Source: Vombatus ursinus (lineage: Eukaryota > Chordata > Mammalia > Diprotodontia > Vombatidae). Taken from it: DNA of 64,000 nt. Below, one piece after another: positions 1 through 9,215 of this stretch. The stretch is from positions 8,885,708-8,949,707 of the forward strand of contig NW_020945064.1 of assembly GCF_900497805.2 (NCBI RefSeq), given 5' to 3'. Each line of letters starts with the position of its first letter. Position 1 is the first letter of the stretch. The position numbers and the translations under genes are program-made. The notes beneath the pieces are model-generated. The model saw only the letters and a program-made list of their open reading frames with translations, made no database searches and was not told the origin of the DNA.

Positions 1-372
1 AGGCTATTACAATAGTTCAAGAAAGAGGTGAAGAGGACCTGAGCTATGTGGGAGGCCATCCGGGTGCAGAGCAGGGAGTGGCTAGTGATGGTGCGGCACT
101 GCAATTGACAAGATGTGGCGATGGATGGCCTATGGAAAGCGAGGCAGAAAGAAGAGCCAAAGATGCCTCTGAGGCTGGACCCCGGACGGCTGGCCCAATG
201 GTATGGCTCTCAAGAGAAACAGAGAAATTTGGGCGAGGGTTGTGTCAGGTGGAAAGTGATGGGTTTGGTTTTGAACATTTGAGTGTGGGATGTTCATGAG
301 ACACGAGGCTGGAGATTCCCAGTAGAAGCTTGGAGATGTGGGACTGGACTCTGGGAGAGAGCCCAGGGCTGC
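1..372 (-). mobile_element. LINE2 fragment, antisense, runs off the window
   Basis: It matches the antisense of the L2 reverse-transcriptase C-terminal region: the 'ggctattacaatagttca' signature at 2 and 'gagactggagctcaggagag'-like sequence near 336-358. It is the 3' body of an inverted element (see the findings). Confidence 0.75.
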
Positions 373-374
373 TT

Positions 375-490
375 TGGGCTGGGCCTTCTCTTCTCCCTCT
401 ACATTCTTTCCCTTGTTATTCTCATTTGCTCCCATGGGTCCACTTATCATCTCTACACAAATATTCCCAATTCTCTACATCAAGCACTGT
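375..490 (+). mobile_element. LINE2 fragment, sense, inverted 5' part
   Basis: Similar to the L2 segment ending 'ctcccatggattcaattatc' (here gctcccatgggtccacttat at 429). In the consensus this piece lies just 5' of the antisense piece beside it. Confidence 0.65.
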
Positions 491-639
491 TCTCTGGGGG
501 GATCAGCACCTTAAATGAAATGCCTTGACCCTAAGTCATGCCCTCTGTGAGGCAGGTGCGCTAGAAGAGAGAACTTCCTGACCCTCTCATCAACAGCCAT
601 CTGACTCCGGGTGCTATATTGGATTTCATCATTGCCCCA
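491..639. other. Unassigned intronic sequence
   Basis: Nothing recognised between the L2 pieces. It may be degraded L2. Confidence 0.4.
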
Positions 640-965
640 TCTTCATGCAAGATGACATCAATTCTAAAACTCACATTTCCTCAGTCTCCCTCCACTTTGG
701 GGGCCCTCCCTCCCTCTGATTGGGAGCTCCTCCCAGATCTTCCATTTAAGGAGGTGGGCCATTTCCCACTTGGCTGAAGGACTTTGTCACATTCTCTCTC
801 TCCTCTCTCCCCTCCAAAACGCTTTGCAGTTCTTTGGTATATACTGTCTTCCCCTATTGGATTGTGAGCTCCTCGAGGTGGGAATGGTCTTCTACCTTTC
901 TTTGCATCCTCAGAACTTAGCACAGTGCCTGGCACACAGTAGATGCTTAATAAATGCTTATTGAC
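640..965 (+). mobile_element. L2-tailed repeat, unassigned subfamily, copy 1
   Basis: The 3' part (about 835-965) is a typical L2 tail: 'attgtgagctcctcgaggtg', 'cacagtgcctggcacacagt', 'taataaatgcttattgactg'. The upstream part (caagatgacatcaattctaa ... ctccctctgattgggagctc ... catttaaggagg) recurs at 4655 and, more weakly, at 57430. Confidence 0.7.
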
Positions 966-1465
966 TGGTTTAAGGCCACCTCTGCATTCCCTTGATCCCC
1001 ACCTTCTATTTTCCTACCTAAATAAGCTCAAACATAACTTAGTGACCTAAAGAATCCAAGAAGCTTTTCAACACCCAAACAAAGAACATAATTCTTCAGC
1101 CTTCACCCTGCCAATCAACGGGCTTGTCTGAAAATAGCCCCACAGACACACGATCTCACGAACATATATATCCTAGCTGCTTTGATGAGGAAAATAAAGT
1201 TGTAAGTAGAAGCTGGTATTTTGGTCCCAGCAAGGGAGGAGGGGGATGGCAAAGGAGGGGGGCAACTGTATCTGTGTGTAAGTATGCAGCGGGGGCGGGG
1301 CAGGAGTATTTTAAGAATCAGCCAACTGGCAAGGATGACAGATGGTCACAGAGACTTCAGGTAGAGGCAAAAATAGGCCTGCTTTGCGACAGGACAAATT
1401 TCATGGATGCAGCCTCATCTCTGTGAAGATGAGACATGTTCATTCCCCCAGATGGCCTCCTAAAG
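966..1465. other. Unique intronic sequence
   Basis: About 500 bp with no recognised repeat. It contains a short GC-rich patch (gcgggggcggggc at 1290). Confidence 0.5.
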
Positions 1466-1467
1466 AG

Positions 1468-1536
1468 GCACTTCCTGAGAGAGACAGAGACAGAGAGAGA
1501 GCCACAGACACAGAGACAGAGACAAAGAAAAAGAAA
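1468..1536 (+). repeat. Purine-rich (GAGACA)n-like low-complexity tract
   Basis: A run of gagaca/cagaga variants ending aaagaaaaagaaaa. Confidence 0.7.
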
Positions 1537-1569
1537 ATTTTCCTATCAGGACATGGGGGTATCCTGTAA

Positions 1570-1830
1570 CAACAACAATCACTAAAATTTTAATAGTACT
1601 TTAAGGTTTGAAAGGCACTTTATGTATGGGAACCTGACTGATCTCCATAATAACCCTGTAAAGTAGGTCCTGTTATTAGCCCCATTTTACAGATAAGGAA
1701 ACTGAGGCCAAAAGCAGTTAGGTGACTGGTCCAGGGTCATACAGCTAGTATGTGTCTGTGGCAGGATTTGAACTCAGGTCTTCCTGATTCTCAGTCTTGC
1801 CTTCTACTCGCTCCCGCACCCAGCTGACTA
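1570..1830 (-). mobile_element. MIR/THER1 CORE-SINE
   Basis: Antisense core 'ttttacagataaggaaactg', 'ggtcatacagctagta' and 'tttgaactcaggtcttcctg' are all present. Confidence 0.85.
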
Positions 1831-1904
1831 CTGAAGGAATGCAGATATGTTTCAGATGAGTTACAAGAGACTCAGCCCAATGTGATGGAAAGAACACTGT
1901 GATT

Positions 1905-1997
1905 GGTAATAACAATATTAATTATAATATAATATAATAATACAACAACTCATTATAATATTATATATAATGTAATCTATTATATAATAATAATACT
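1905..1997. repeat. AT-rich (TAATATA)n low-complexity tract
   Basis: Nearly pure A/T with ataatat repeats, at the 3' (tail) side of the following antisense MIR. It may be an expanded tail. Confidence 0.75.
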
Positions 1998-2228
1998 AAT
2001 AAAAATAACTAGCATTTATATAGGATTTTAAGGTTTGCAAAGCACTTCACAAATATTACTCCTTTGTTCCTCACAACAACCTTAGGTGCTATTATTATTC
2101 CCATTTTACAGATGAGGAAACTGAGGCAGACAGAAGTTTAAGTGGCTTGCCCAGGGTCACACTGCTAGTAAATGCCTGAGGCCAAATTTGAATTCGGGTC
2201 TTTCTGACTCCACAGACTTAGTGTCCCA
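1998..2228 (-). mobile_element. MIR/THER1 CORE-SINE
   Basis: 'aactagcatttatataggat', 'ttttacagatgaggaaactg' and 'ttgcccagggtcacactgct' in order: a near-complete antisense copy. Confidence 0.9.
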
Positions 2229-2747
2229 TGACATCTGAGAGTGATAAGTCCTGAGCAGCCATGTAGCCAATGTTTCCCATTCTCGTCTCTCCAGGAATCT
2301 GCAGAGAGGCTTCTTTTCAGCTATGATGTCTTATGAGTCTAAAAACTCTTATCCCCTTTCAACGTTCTACCTGGACACGGGGCCAGATTCTCTTCTGGAG
2401 TGTGACCCGAATGCTCACGGAACTGGGAGTGTAATAGATTCACGGAATCACATCATGTTTGTCCTGGAAGGACCCTGAGAGATAAAGGGGAAACAAACCA
2501 CTAATCCTAGCCCCGAGTGTGAAATTCCCTGTTGGAAATTAGGAGACCCGGCTTTAGTTCTAACATCTATGCTCAAGTGTCGACCTAAGTGAGTTATTAT
2601 ATGGTAAACAGTAAATTTAATATTCTTATGGTAAATGGTAAAACGTCACTTATATAGAATCTAGAATCCAAATGACCAGGAAGTTCATAATTCCCCAAAG
2701 ACTAAAATTCCTCTCTTCCCTTAAAATAACACCCATCCCCTGTATAA
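2229..2747. other. Unique intronic sequence
   Basis: About 520 bp without a recognised repeat or exon. Confidence 0.5.
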
Positions 2748-2935
2748 TGTTGTTAGAAAGAGCACTGTCTCCGGAGGGCTGAGGGGTTAAAATCCCATTC
2801 CTGAGGCCTACAATACCTGAGCGACCTTGGGAACGTCACTTAACTTGCTGGGGCCTCAGTTTCCTCATCAGCAAAATGAGGGGTAGGGTGAGACTGAAGG
2901 CCTTCTAAGGTCCCTTATAGCCACAGAGCCAGAGG
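2748..2935 (+). mobile_element. MIR CORE-SINE
   Basis: Sense order: 'agaaagagcactg', 'gaccttgggaacgtcactta', 'cagtttcctcatcagcaaaa', then the marsupial-type ending 'ccttctaaggtcccttatag'. Confidence 0.85.
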
Positions 2936-3186
2936 CCCGCAAAGATTCTGTCGTGATCATATGCAGTCATTCTAAACTTGAAAGTGGGTAATCCATGTGT
3001 GATCTCTAGGATAACCAAAATAGTCAACTAGAACATTCCATTTCCCATTCTGGATTAAATTCTGGATTGTGGATATTCTGGATAAATGGGAGTGTAAGCT
3101 TTTGGGTAATTATGGTGTAGGTGCTGAGAACATAGGGAGCAGGGGCCAGAACATAGGCAGGTCACAATACCTGCTCTTCAGGAGCT

Positions 3187-3315
3187 GGCATTCAGGGTGG
3201 CACAGCGGGTAGAGTGCTGGTTTGGGAGTCAGGAAGACCCGAGTTCAAACTCTGCCTCCAAGACTTATTTGCTGTGTGATTCCGGGCAAGTCACTTAATC
3301 TCTCTGAGCCTCAGA
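3187..3315 (+). mobile_element. Diverged marsupial tRNA-derived SINE (WSINE/MIR type)
   Basis: 'ggtggcacagcgggtagagt', 'agtcaggaagacccgagttc' and 'gggcaagtcacttaat' are present. Confidence 0.75.
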
Positions 3316-3464
3316 AACCCTGTACTTGGATAAAACAAATCTCACTGCCAAGCTGTAGGTTTGCAGGTGAACCTCAGCTATAGGTCTTCCTTATGTCCCC
3401 AAGGAGCTAATGGGGAAACTCTCCCTGGCAGCTGAAACTGGAGCATCTGAGAGGATCTGGGCTA

Positions 3465-3620
3465 AGAACCTAAGCCCTTTCCTCATCTGGAAAATGGGGA
3501 TAATAACAACTGGCACATTCTGTTTCACAATGTTGTTGTGAGAGTCAAATAAGATGGTGTGGATAAAGTGCCAGGCAGACCTTAACATACTACATAAACA
3601 CAAGTTACTATTAGTTTTGA
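3465..3620 (+). mobile_element. MIR 3' half
   Basis: 'cctcatctggaaaatgggga', 'aataacaactgg' and 'gttgttgtgagagtcaaata' match the MIR core and 3' end. Confidence 0.75.
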
Positions 3621-3730
3621 CCCAGAGACCACATCCTGATGTGTTTTATGGGACTAGTACTGAAACTTGGGGAGGATGTAGGGAACAAGAGGAGGTTAAA
3701 TGCTGTTCCCACTTCCAGATGGGTATGAGC

Positions 3731-3896
3731 CCATTCCACTACCTTCAAGACTACACCAATGGATAAACCATCCCACCTTCTCATTGCTCTAAGTGAAATG
3801 CAAACCATCCCACTACCTTCAGACTTTACCCATGGGGTAAGCCATCCCACCTCCTCATTTCTCCAATTGAAGTGCAAACCATCCCACTTACCTTTG
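3731..3896 (+). repeat. 74-bp tandem repeat, about 2.2 copies
   Basis: Units start at 3731, 3805 and 3879, each with 'ccatcccacta-cctt' and an internal second 'ccatcccacc'. Spacing is exactly 74 bp, so it is not a codon-multiple repeat. Confidence 0.9.
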
Positions 3897-3964
3897 GTCT
3901 CTCTCTGAGCCCCATGGAGGGCCACGCCAAATGCATCCATGCATCCTCTGAACACTTGAGAAGA

Positions 3965-4196
3965 ATAGCTCCCATTTCTATGGGGTTTTAAGGTTTGGGA
4001 AGTGCTTTCGGCACAAGCCTGAGAGGTAAGTAGTGCAAGTATTATTATTCCCCATTTCACAGATGAGGAAACTGAGGCTCAGAGAAACTAATCGACTTGC
4101 CCATAGTCACACAGGTAGGAAGTATCACAGGAGGGATCTGGACCCAGGTCCTCTGACTCCAAGTCTAGGGCTCAATCCACTAGACCACAATGCCTC
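3965..4196 (-). mobile_element. MIR/THER1 CORE-SINE
   Basis: 'tttcacagatgaggaaactg', 'tgcccatagtcacacagg' and 'ggacccaggtcctctgactc', antisense. Confidence 0.85.
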
Positions 4197-4289
4197 AGTA
4201 CTGTCTGAGAATTCTCCACATCCATATCCATAGACCCTAAGCTCCATGAGCTCCCCCTCCCCATCTCTGCATCTTGACTCCCCTCACTA

Positions 4290-4475
4290 CTCTCAAGGCT
4301 CAGCTCTCAAGAGCTACCTCTTACAAGGGGGCTCTCCTGCTTCCCACCATTGCTGATGCCACCCCAATTTCTACGTGTTTAGCCGTCTGTGTCTGGGTTA
4401 CCCCCATACCTAGTAGAACAGAATCTCCTTGAGGGCAGGGGATATTTCATTTTAGCCCCACACTTAAGAAGTGCT
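4290..4475 (+). mobile_element. LINE2 3' end, diverged
   Basis: 'caaggctcagctctcaagag' and 'atctccttgagggcagggga' give the L2 3' UTR order. Confidence 0.65.
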
Positions 4476-4529
4476 TGGCCTTCCTGGGGCTCCTCACACA
4501 GAGAAACCTACCTCTTGTATCTATGCCTT

Positions 4530-4654
4530 TTACTGTGGCCCTGCCCCAAACCTTGGACAGCTCCTCCTCACCTCTGCCTCCAAGAATCCCTTCCATCCCT
4601 CATGACCCAGCTCGAACACTATCTTCCCCATAATAAGCCTTCATAGCCTTCTCT
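4530..4654 (+). mobile_element. LINE2 3' UTR fragment
   Basis: 'cctcacctctgcctccaaga ... catgacccagctcgaacact' matches the L2 segment about 250 bp from the 3' end. Confidence 0.65.
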
Positions 4655-5000
4655 CATCTTCCTGCAAGATCATATCAACCTGTAAATTCATACCTCCTCA
4701 GTAGCCCCTGCTCTTAAGTTAGGGTTAGGGTTTCTCCCTCTGATTAGAGAGGGTGGAAGGCTCTTCCCAGAGCTTCCACTTAAGGAGAGTGCTCAGCCAT
4801 CTCCTATTTCCCCACCTAGCTGCACTCCTGGACTTCATGCTTCATCCCCCTGAGTACCCTGCCCCTCAGACACTTTTCAAGTGCTGTCTTTCCCCATTAG
4901 ATTGTAAGCTCCTTGAGGGCAAGGGCTGTCTTTGCATCCCCAGCACTTAGCACAGTGCCGTGAATATAGTAGGCACTTAATAAATGTTTATTGCTTGACT
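4655..5000 (+). mobile_element. L2-tailed repeat, unassigned subfamily, copy 2
   Basis: It shares 'caagatcatatcaacctgta', 'ctccctctgatta' and 'agagcttccacttaaggag' with copy 1, then the L2 tail ('attgtaagctccttgagggc', 'acttaataaatgtttattg'). Confidence 0.75.
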
Positions 5001-5019
5001 GGCTGGTCCCCCTCAGCTG

Positions 5020-5230
5020 CTAGTGCCCTCCTCTTCTTAAACTACCTTCTTTAACTACCTTATATATGTAGATGCTTTCTTCCTCAATAGAATGTCGGCT
5101 TCCTGAAATGGCAAGGACCATTTCTTTTTCTTTCTTTCTTTTTTTTTTTGGTCTTTGTATATATTTGGCATTTAACATATGGCCGTGCATAAAGGAGGTT
5201 CTTATCAAATGCTTATTGTTGATTATTGAA
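5020..5230 (+). mobile_element. LINE2 3' end
   Basis: Diverged L2 tail with an internal T-rich run ('tttctttctttttttttttg' region near 5125) before 'ggtctttgtatatatttggc'. Confidence 0.6.
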
Positions 5231-5234
5231 TTGA

Positions 5235-5335
5235 ATGAGGGCAGGAACTGTACCTTATCCAAACTCTGAATCTCCCCCATGCACTGGAGAGCTGTGTACA
5301 CAGCAGGTGCTTAATAAAGATTTATTGAGTTGCCC
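5235..5335 (+). mobile_element. LINE2 3' end, second adjacent tail
   Basis: 'gagggcaggaactgtacctt' to 'cttaataaagatttattgag'. Confidence 0.7.
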
Positions 5336-5582
5336 ACTGGGCAGTTCAGCAGTTTGTGATTTCCTGTGGGGCAGTGATCCCTGTACCTGGCCCCTTCTCA
5401 CTCAGTCTCATAGATCCAGCCCACCTCCAGCTGGGACGTCTAGCAAGAGGGGCAGGGGGAGACACGACTGATCACACACTACGAAGTGTGCCAGGGGATG
5501 ATGAAGGTAGCCCAGCATCCTGGGTAGGCCACTGGGAGCATCTATCGGGGAATCCCAAACCTAAGACCCTGCTAATGGAGAG
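5336..5582. other. Unique intronic sequence
   Basis: No repeat recognised over about 250 bp. Confidence 0.45.
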
Positions 5583-5770
5583 ACCATGCGACATAGTGGA
5601 AAAAACATTAGATCTGGAGTCCAAAGACCTGGCTTTAAATCCTGTCTCTGATGCTTCCTGCCTGTGTGACTACGGGCAAATCACAGCCCCTCCCTGGGCT
5701 TCGGTGTCCTCATCTGTAAAATGAGGACTTCGGACTAGATGTCCTCTGAGGTCCCTTCTTCTAAATTCAC
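5583..5770 (+). mobile_element. MIR CORE-SINE
   Basis: 'gcgacatagtgg', 'tctggagtccaaagacctgg', 'gtgtcctcatctgtaaaatg' and the ending 'ctctgaggtcccttcttcta'. It ends about 95 bp from the donor of the 914-nt exon. Confidence 0.85.
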
Positions 5771-5866
5771 CATCCTCTACGGAGGACTTCCGCCATCATG
5801 AGAGCTCCCCTATGGCCTGGCTCTTCCCCCACGCTGAAGACAAAGAGACATGCTATACTCACTTAC

Positions 5867-6780
5867 CGTACTGGACTTAAGCTCATTCCCATTTTCCTCA
5901 TCAGATTCTAGTGCAACAGGTAAGGATTTCTGGGGTGGGGAGAAGGTTAAGTCCCATCTCAGCAGCCGCGGCTCGGCTTTGTCCCCGAGCCTTAGATTTT
6001 CCAGTTTTTGCACTGTGGGTTCAGCAGAAGACGACGGCCTGAAATTCTCCTTATTCTGGGACTTGGACCTCAGTCTCTGCACCCCGAAGGCCCTGTCGTC
6101 GGAGCGGTGATCGTCCACCAAGCTCCGGCAGGCCCCCGCTTTGCTGTAGTGTCTTTTTTGGGTGTGCACCTCTTGCATATAAGAATCCATCCTCATGAGG
6201 GGCTTCATCTCCATCTCGTAGTTGCTTAGCTTCTCATCCAACTCCAGCAGCTTGGGATTCCCTGAGCTGTGGTTGTTGGATCGGTGGTGGGAAGTCCACG
6301 AGAACGGAGCAGGGGAATCCGCCCACCTCTCCCGGGGCTTGTGGTTCCCCGACGAAGACGATGACGGGTGCTTGTGACCCGAGCTGCGGCCGCGGTAGTC
6401 ATCCCCTGGCTGGCAGCTCCGCAGGGCACCACTCCGCACCCCTCTTGACCCCCCTACCTTCTCCTCGCTCCAGCTGTTGGGTCTTAGGTAGTCCCCACCG
6501 CGGCCCTCTAGCAACATCTGGATCTCCCCACCTCGCTCTTCATCCACAGAGATCTGCCGGGAGAAGTGGGCGCTCTTGTTTCGGAAGGTTGGGACTGGTG
6601 GTGGTGTGATGGAGGGGCTGGCAGGGAAGCTCTGGAGGGGGCTGTCATCAGGGGTGAGGTCGGAAGGGGTTGTGCCTTTCCGGTACAGCTCAGGGCTCTC
6701 CTGTTGCAATGGGGTCCCTGTGGAGATCACCTCGATATCGTCGCTGGAATTCTGACGCTTTGGCCTCTGGCATTCAAGTC
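5867..6780 (-). CDS. JPH3: JPH3 large internal exon: divergent region before the membrane anchor (exon 4)
   Basis: This 914-nt exon completes the split Gly and then encodes 304 codons, LECQRPKRQNSSDDIEVIST... to ...ESDEENGNELKSST. Blocks characteristic of JPH3 are present in order: the junctophilin motif ELYRKGTTPSDLTPDDSPLQ, a Ser/Pro-rich stretch, HFSRQISVDEERGGEIQMLL, RERWADSPAPFSWTSHHR, KLLELDEKLSNYEMEMKPL, QRLRSKSQNKENFRP, and RLLRWDLTFSPPQKSLPVAL. The region is low complexity and probably disordered, with a short Ser run. The acceptor is ctataaag after a pyrimidine tract (6781 upward) and the donor is gtaagt at 5861-5866. The exon ends in phase 0, as expected before the human exon that begins GSAPILVVM and supplies the ER membrane segment. 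That exon is not found below 5860. Compared with my memory of the human protein, the segment MDSYMQEVHTQKRHYSK looks a few residues longer. Confidence 0.96.
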
Positions 6781-6782
6781 CT

Positions 6783-7164
6783 TTATAGAGGAAGATAGGA
6801 AGAGGAAACACAGGGTCAAGGTCACCCAGAGAAGAGGGGGTGGTCCTGAGTGGGTAATCTCGTCGTAGGAGGACTCAGAGGGTAAGGGGCTCTAAAGGGC
6901 TGGAAGCAAGGATGCAACGGGGCACAGAACAGAGTTAGCCACCCAGGCCCTGCCAGGGCAAGATTTTAGTGACGACATACTCGTTGGTCTCCCCATATTA
7001 AAAGCCCCAACATCATATGATGGCCTTGTTTCCTGCTCATCTCCCTATGTAGGAGCCTCTTGCCTGACCTCCAAACAATGATGAATTATCAGTAACGTCC
7101 ACAGTCATGGTTCACCCTTTCTGACCCCATCATTTATTAACAGAAAAGGAGAAAGAAAGAAGAG
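6783..7164. other. Intronic sequence flanking the exon
   Basis: Pyrimidine tract of the acceptor on the minus strand near 6783-6815, then about 340 bp of unique sequence. Confidence 0.5.
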
Positions 7165-7312
7165 ATAAAAATAGTTAAAATTGGTATGACATCTTTCAGT
7201 TTTTCAAAGTACTTACCCATTCGCCATATTCATTTGACCCTTTCCATTAATGCTGTGAGGGCGGCCAGGTATTATCATGCCCATTTCACAGATGAGGAAA
7301 TTGAGGTGCAAA
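7165..7312 (-). mobile_element. MIR/THER1, 3' portion of an interrupted copy
   Basis: 'gacatctttcagtttttcaa' to 'tttcacagatgaggaaattg'. The copy resumes at 7497. Confidence 0.75.
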
Positions 7313-7496
7313 GTGGTATAATAGGAGTGAGTGCTGGATTTATAGTCAGAGGATGTGGGTTTAACCCTGGCTCTGACATTTGTTACCTATGTGACCTTGG
7401 ACAAGTGACTTAATCTCTCCAGTCTCTAGTTTCCTCATCTGCAAAATGATGGAATGGGATCATGACCACCTAGATCTCTTCTAACTCAAAATCTAT
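7313..7496 (+). mobile_element. MIR inserted into an antisense MIR
   Basis: 'gtgagtgctggatttatagtc', 'gaccttggacaagtgactta', 'gtttcctcatctgcaaaatg' in sense order. Confidence 0.85.
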
Positions 7497-7590
7497 TAAG
7501 TTAAATGACTTGGCCAAGATGACACAGCTAGTTAGTCACAATACAAAGACTAGAATCTGCATCTCTAGGTGACTCCTTTCAAGACTGCAA
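7497..7590 (-). mobile_element. MIR/THER1, 5' portion of the interrupted copy
   Basis: 'ttaaatgacttggccaagat' and 'gacacagctagttagt' continue the antisense core broken at 7312. Confidence 0.7.
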
Positions 7591-7674
7591 GATTTTCTCC
7601 CCTCTGGTGCATGAATGGATGTTGAATTTTAGAACTGGTCCATGCTTTAGCCAACTTACCTGGGATCTCCTTTT

Positions 7675-7715
7675 GCCCTGAGTCACTCCTGGGGGGGGGT
7701 GTGTATGGGGGGTGG
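7675..7715 (+). repeat. G-rich/GT low-complexity patch
   Basis: Runs of G at 7691-7699 and 7708-7717 separated by tgtgtat. Confidence 0.6.
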
Positions 7716-7719
7716 GAAG

Positions 7720-8120
7720 GATGAGCAGGAATAATGTAAAAATGGGTCATCAAGCATGGCTGGCTAGATTGGAGTGAGTCTGAAAAGAGTCTTAGAAGGA
7801 TGGTGGGGCCCAAGCTGAGCATGAGTCAGTGATGCAGGATTGTCATTAATAAAGTAGAGGGTGTAGATATAAATGGACAGTTTTATAACCACTCATTGAT
7901 TTAGCATGGTCAGATTCTTACTAGAGGACTCCTCAATTCTGGGCTTCAAAACCTGGGGGATACAGAGGAAAACAATGAAGGAGACAAAGAAATGGTGGAC
8001 GGTTCTCCGAGCAAAGGTGAAAGAACTAGGGTTATTTATCCTAGAAAAGGAAAAGTTAGAAGGAGACTATTACAATGTTAAGAATGGTAAGGATTAGTAG
8101 GCCTACTCAGGTAGGATAGG
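7720..8120 (+). mobile_element. L3/CR1-type LINE fragment, diverged
   Basis: The stretch near 8020, 'gaaagaactagggttattta' then 'cctagaaaaggaaaagttag', resembles the L3/CR1 segment 'gaactggggatgtttagcct' then 'ggagaagagaagactcagag'. The 5' limit is uncertain. Confidence 0.5.
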
Positions 8121-8160
8121 AGGAGAGGAGGGCAAATTGCAGGATGAGGGTTTTTTCTTC

Positions 8161-8401
8161 TTCAGTTGTTTCAGTTGTGTCTGACTCTCTGTGACCCCAT
8201 TTAGGGTTTTCTTGGCAAAGATACTGAAGTAGTTTGCCATTTCCTTCTCTAGCTCATTTTACAGATGAGGGAACTGAAGCAAACAGGGTTAAATGACTTG
8301 TCCAGGGTCACACTGCTAGCAAGTGTCTGAGGACAAACTGGAACTCAGATCCTCCTGACTCCAGGGCCGGCACTCTATCCACTGAGCCACCTAGTTGCCC
8401 C
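8161..8401 (-). mobile_element. MAR1-type CORE-SINE
   Basis: Near full length, antisense: 'gtgtctgactctctgtgacc', 'ttttcttggcaaagatactg', 'gccatttccttctctagctc', then the WSINE-like head 'tatccactgagccacctagt'. A short repeat, atgaggg, flanks it. Confidence 0.9.
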
Positions 8402-8479
8402 CATGAGGGGCTTAGGTTAGATAAAAAAATTTCCCATAACATTGCATTGTACATAAGGGTTATTACAAGAGAAAGTAGA

Positions 8480-8610
8480 CTCATTCTCCCACAAAACTGG
8501 CAGTTTCCCCTTCTCTGGGTTTCAGCTTCCTCTTCTATAAAATAAGGGGTTTGCACAACCTAACCGCCAAGTCTCCTTCTGTTCTAATGTTCTACCAATC
8601 TGTAAGTCTC
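8480..8610 (+). mobile_element. MIR 3' fragment
   Basis: 'cagcttcctcttctataaaa' and 'aagtctccttctgttctaat'. Confidence 0.6.
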
Positions 8611-8679
8611 TGTGATCTCCGGTGTGCTGAGACCTGTGGTCCAGCTAGAAAAAGGGTAGAGTCATGATAGAGAATGTAT

Positions 8680-8699
8680 CCTTGAGGGCAGGGACTCAT

Positions 8700-8738
<39 letters not shown>

Positions 8739-8800
8739 TCCTTAGCATAATTCCTGGCACATAGTAGGCCCTTAATAAATATTTATTGACTGAGTGACTA
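8680..8800 (+). mobile_element. LINE2 3' end containing (GT)18
   Basis: 'ccttgagggcagggactcat', then the GT run at 8702-8737, then 'ccttagcataattcctggca' and 'taataaatatttattgactg'. Confidence 0.85.
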
Positions 8801-8824
8801 ACATATCAGTACTCCTAGATATCA

Positions 8825-8998
8825 TATTCTTGAGAGTAGAGACTTTCTCTCTCTCTCTCTCCCCATATGTATATATACGTATGTATGTATAAATGCACAC
8901 ACACACATATATTTGTTTGTATGTGCGTGTGTGTATCCTTAGCACTTAGCACAATGCCTGGCACACAGTAGGCTCTTAATAAATGTTTATTGATTAAC
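8825..8998 (+). mobile_element. LINE2 3' end containing CT/TATG/CA/GT microsatellites
   Basis: The same L2 tail as its neighbour, again expanded between 'gagagtagagact' and 'ccttagcacttagcacaatg'. Confidence 0.8.
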
Positions 8999-9014
8999 TG
9001 ACAAATCAGTGTTC

Positions 9015-9215
9015 CAGCTCAAAGGGTCAGAGGATTTACAGTTGAAAGGGACCTTAAAGATTCCTGAGAGGGAGAAGCTGAAGCCAAGAGAAGGGGAGTG
9101 ATTTGCCCAAGGTCATGCAGACAGTAGTAGGCCAGAGCTGGGATACAATCTGGGTGCTCTGATTCCAGAAGTCCATTGCTCCCTGGTTATACCACAGGGC
9201 TTCTCTAGCTGCCTT
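9015..9215 (-). mobile_element. MIR CORE-SINE, diverged
   Basis: 'gtgatttgcccaaggtcatg' and 'gccagagctgggatacaatc', antisense. Confidence 0.75.

Larger units (their letters stand above)
1..5866 (-). other. JPH3: JPH3 intron before the last coding exon (partial)
   Basis: It starts at the gtaagt donor of the 914-nt exon and runs off the window. I looked for antisense sequence encoding the C-terminal anchor (like APILVVMVILLNIGVAILF) and did not find it, so the last exon and the 3' UTR lie outside. Confidence 0.85.

Noticed and set aside
3611-4060. 149-codon minus-strand open frame with an apparent signal peptide (MKWGIIILALLTSQACA)
   Set aside because: It runs through a MIR and a 74-bp tandem repeat. 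The hydrophobic start is antisense MIR sequence.
4719-4730. ttagggttaggg, telomere-like
   Set aside because: Only two units inside an L2-tailed repeat. Too short for an interstitial telomere.
1-5860. Last JPH3 exon encoding the C-terminal membrane anchor
   Set aside because: Searched for antisense of a VMVILLNIG-type segment. Not found, so it probably lies outside the window.
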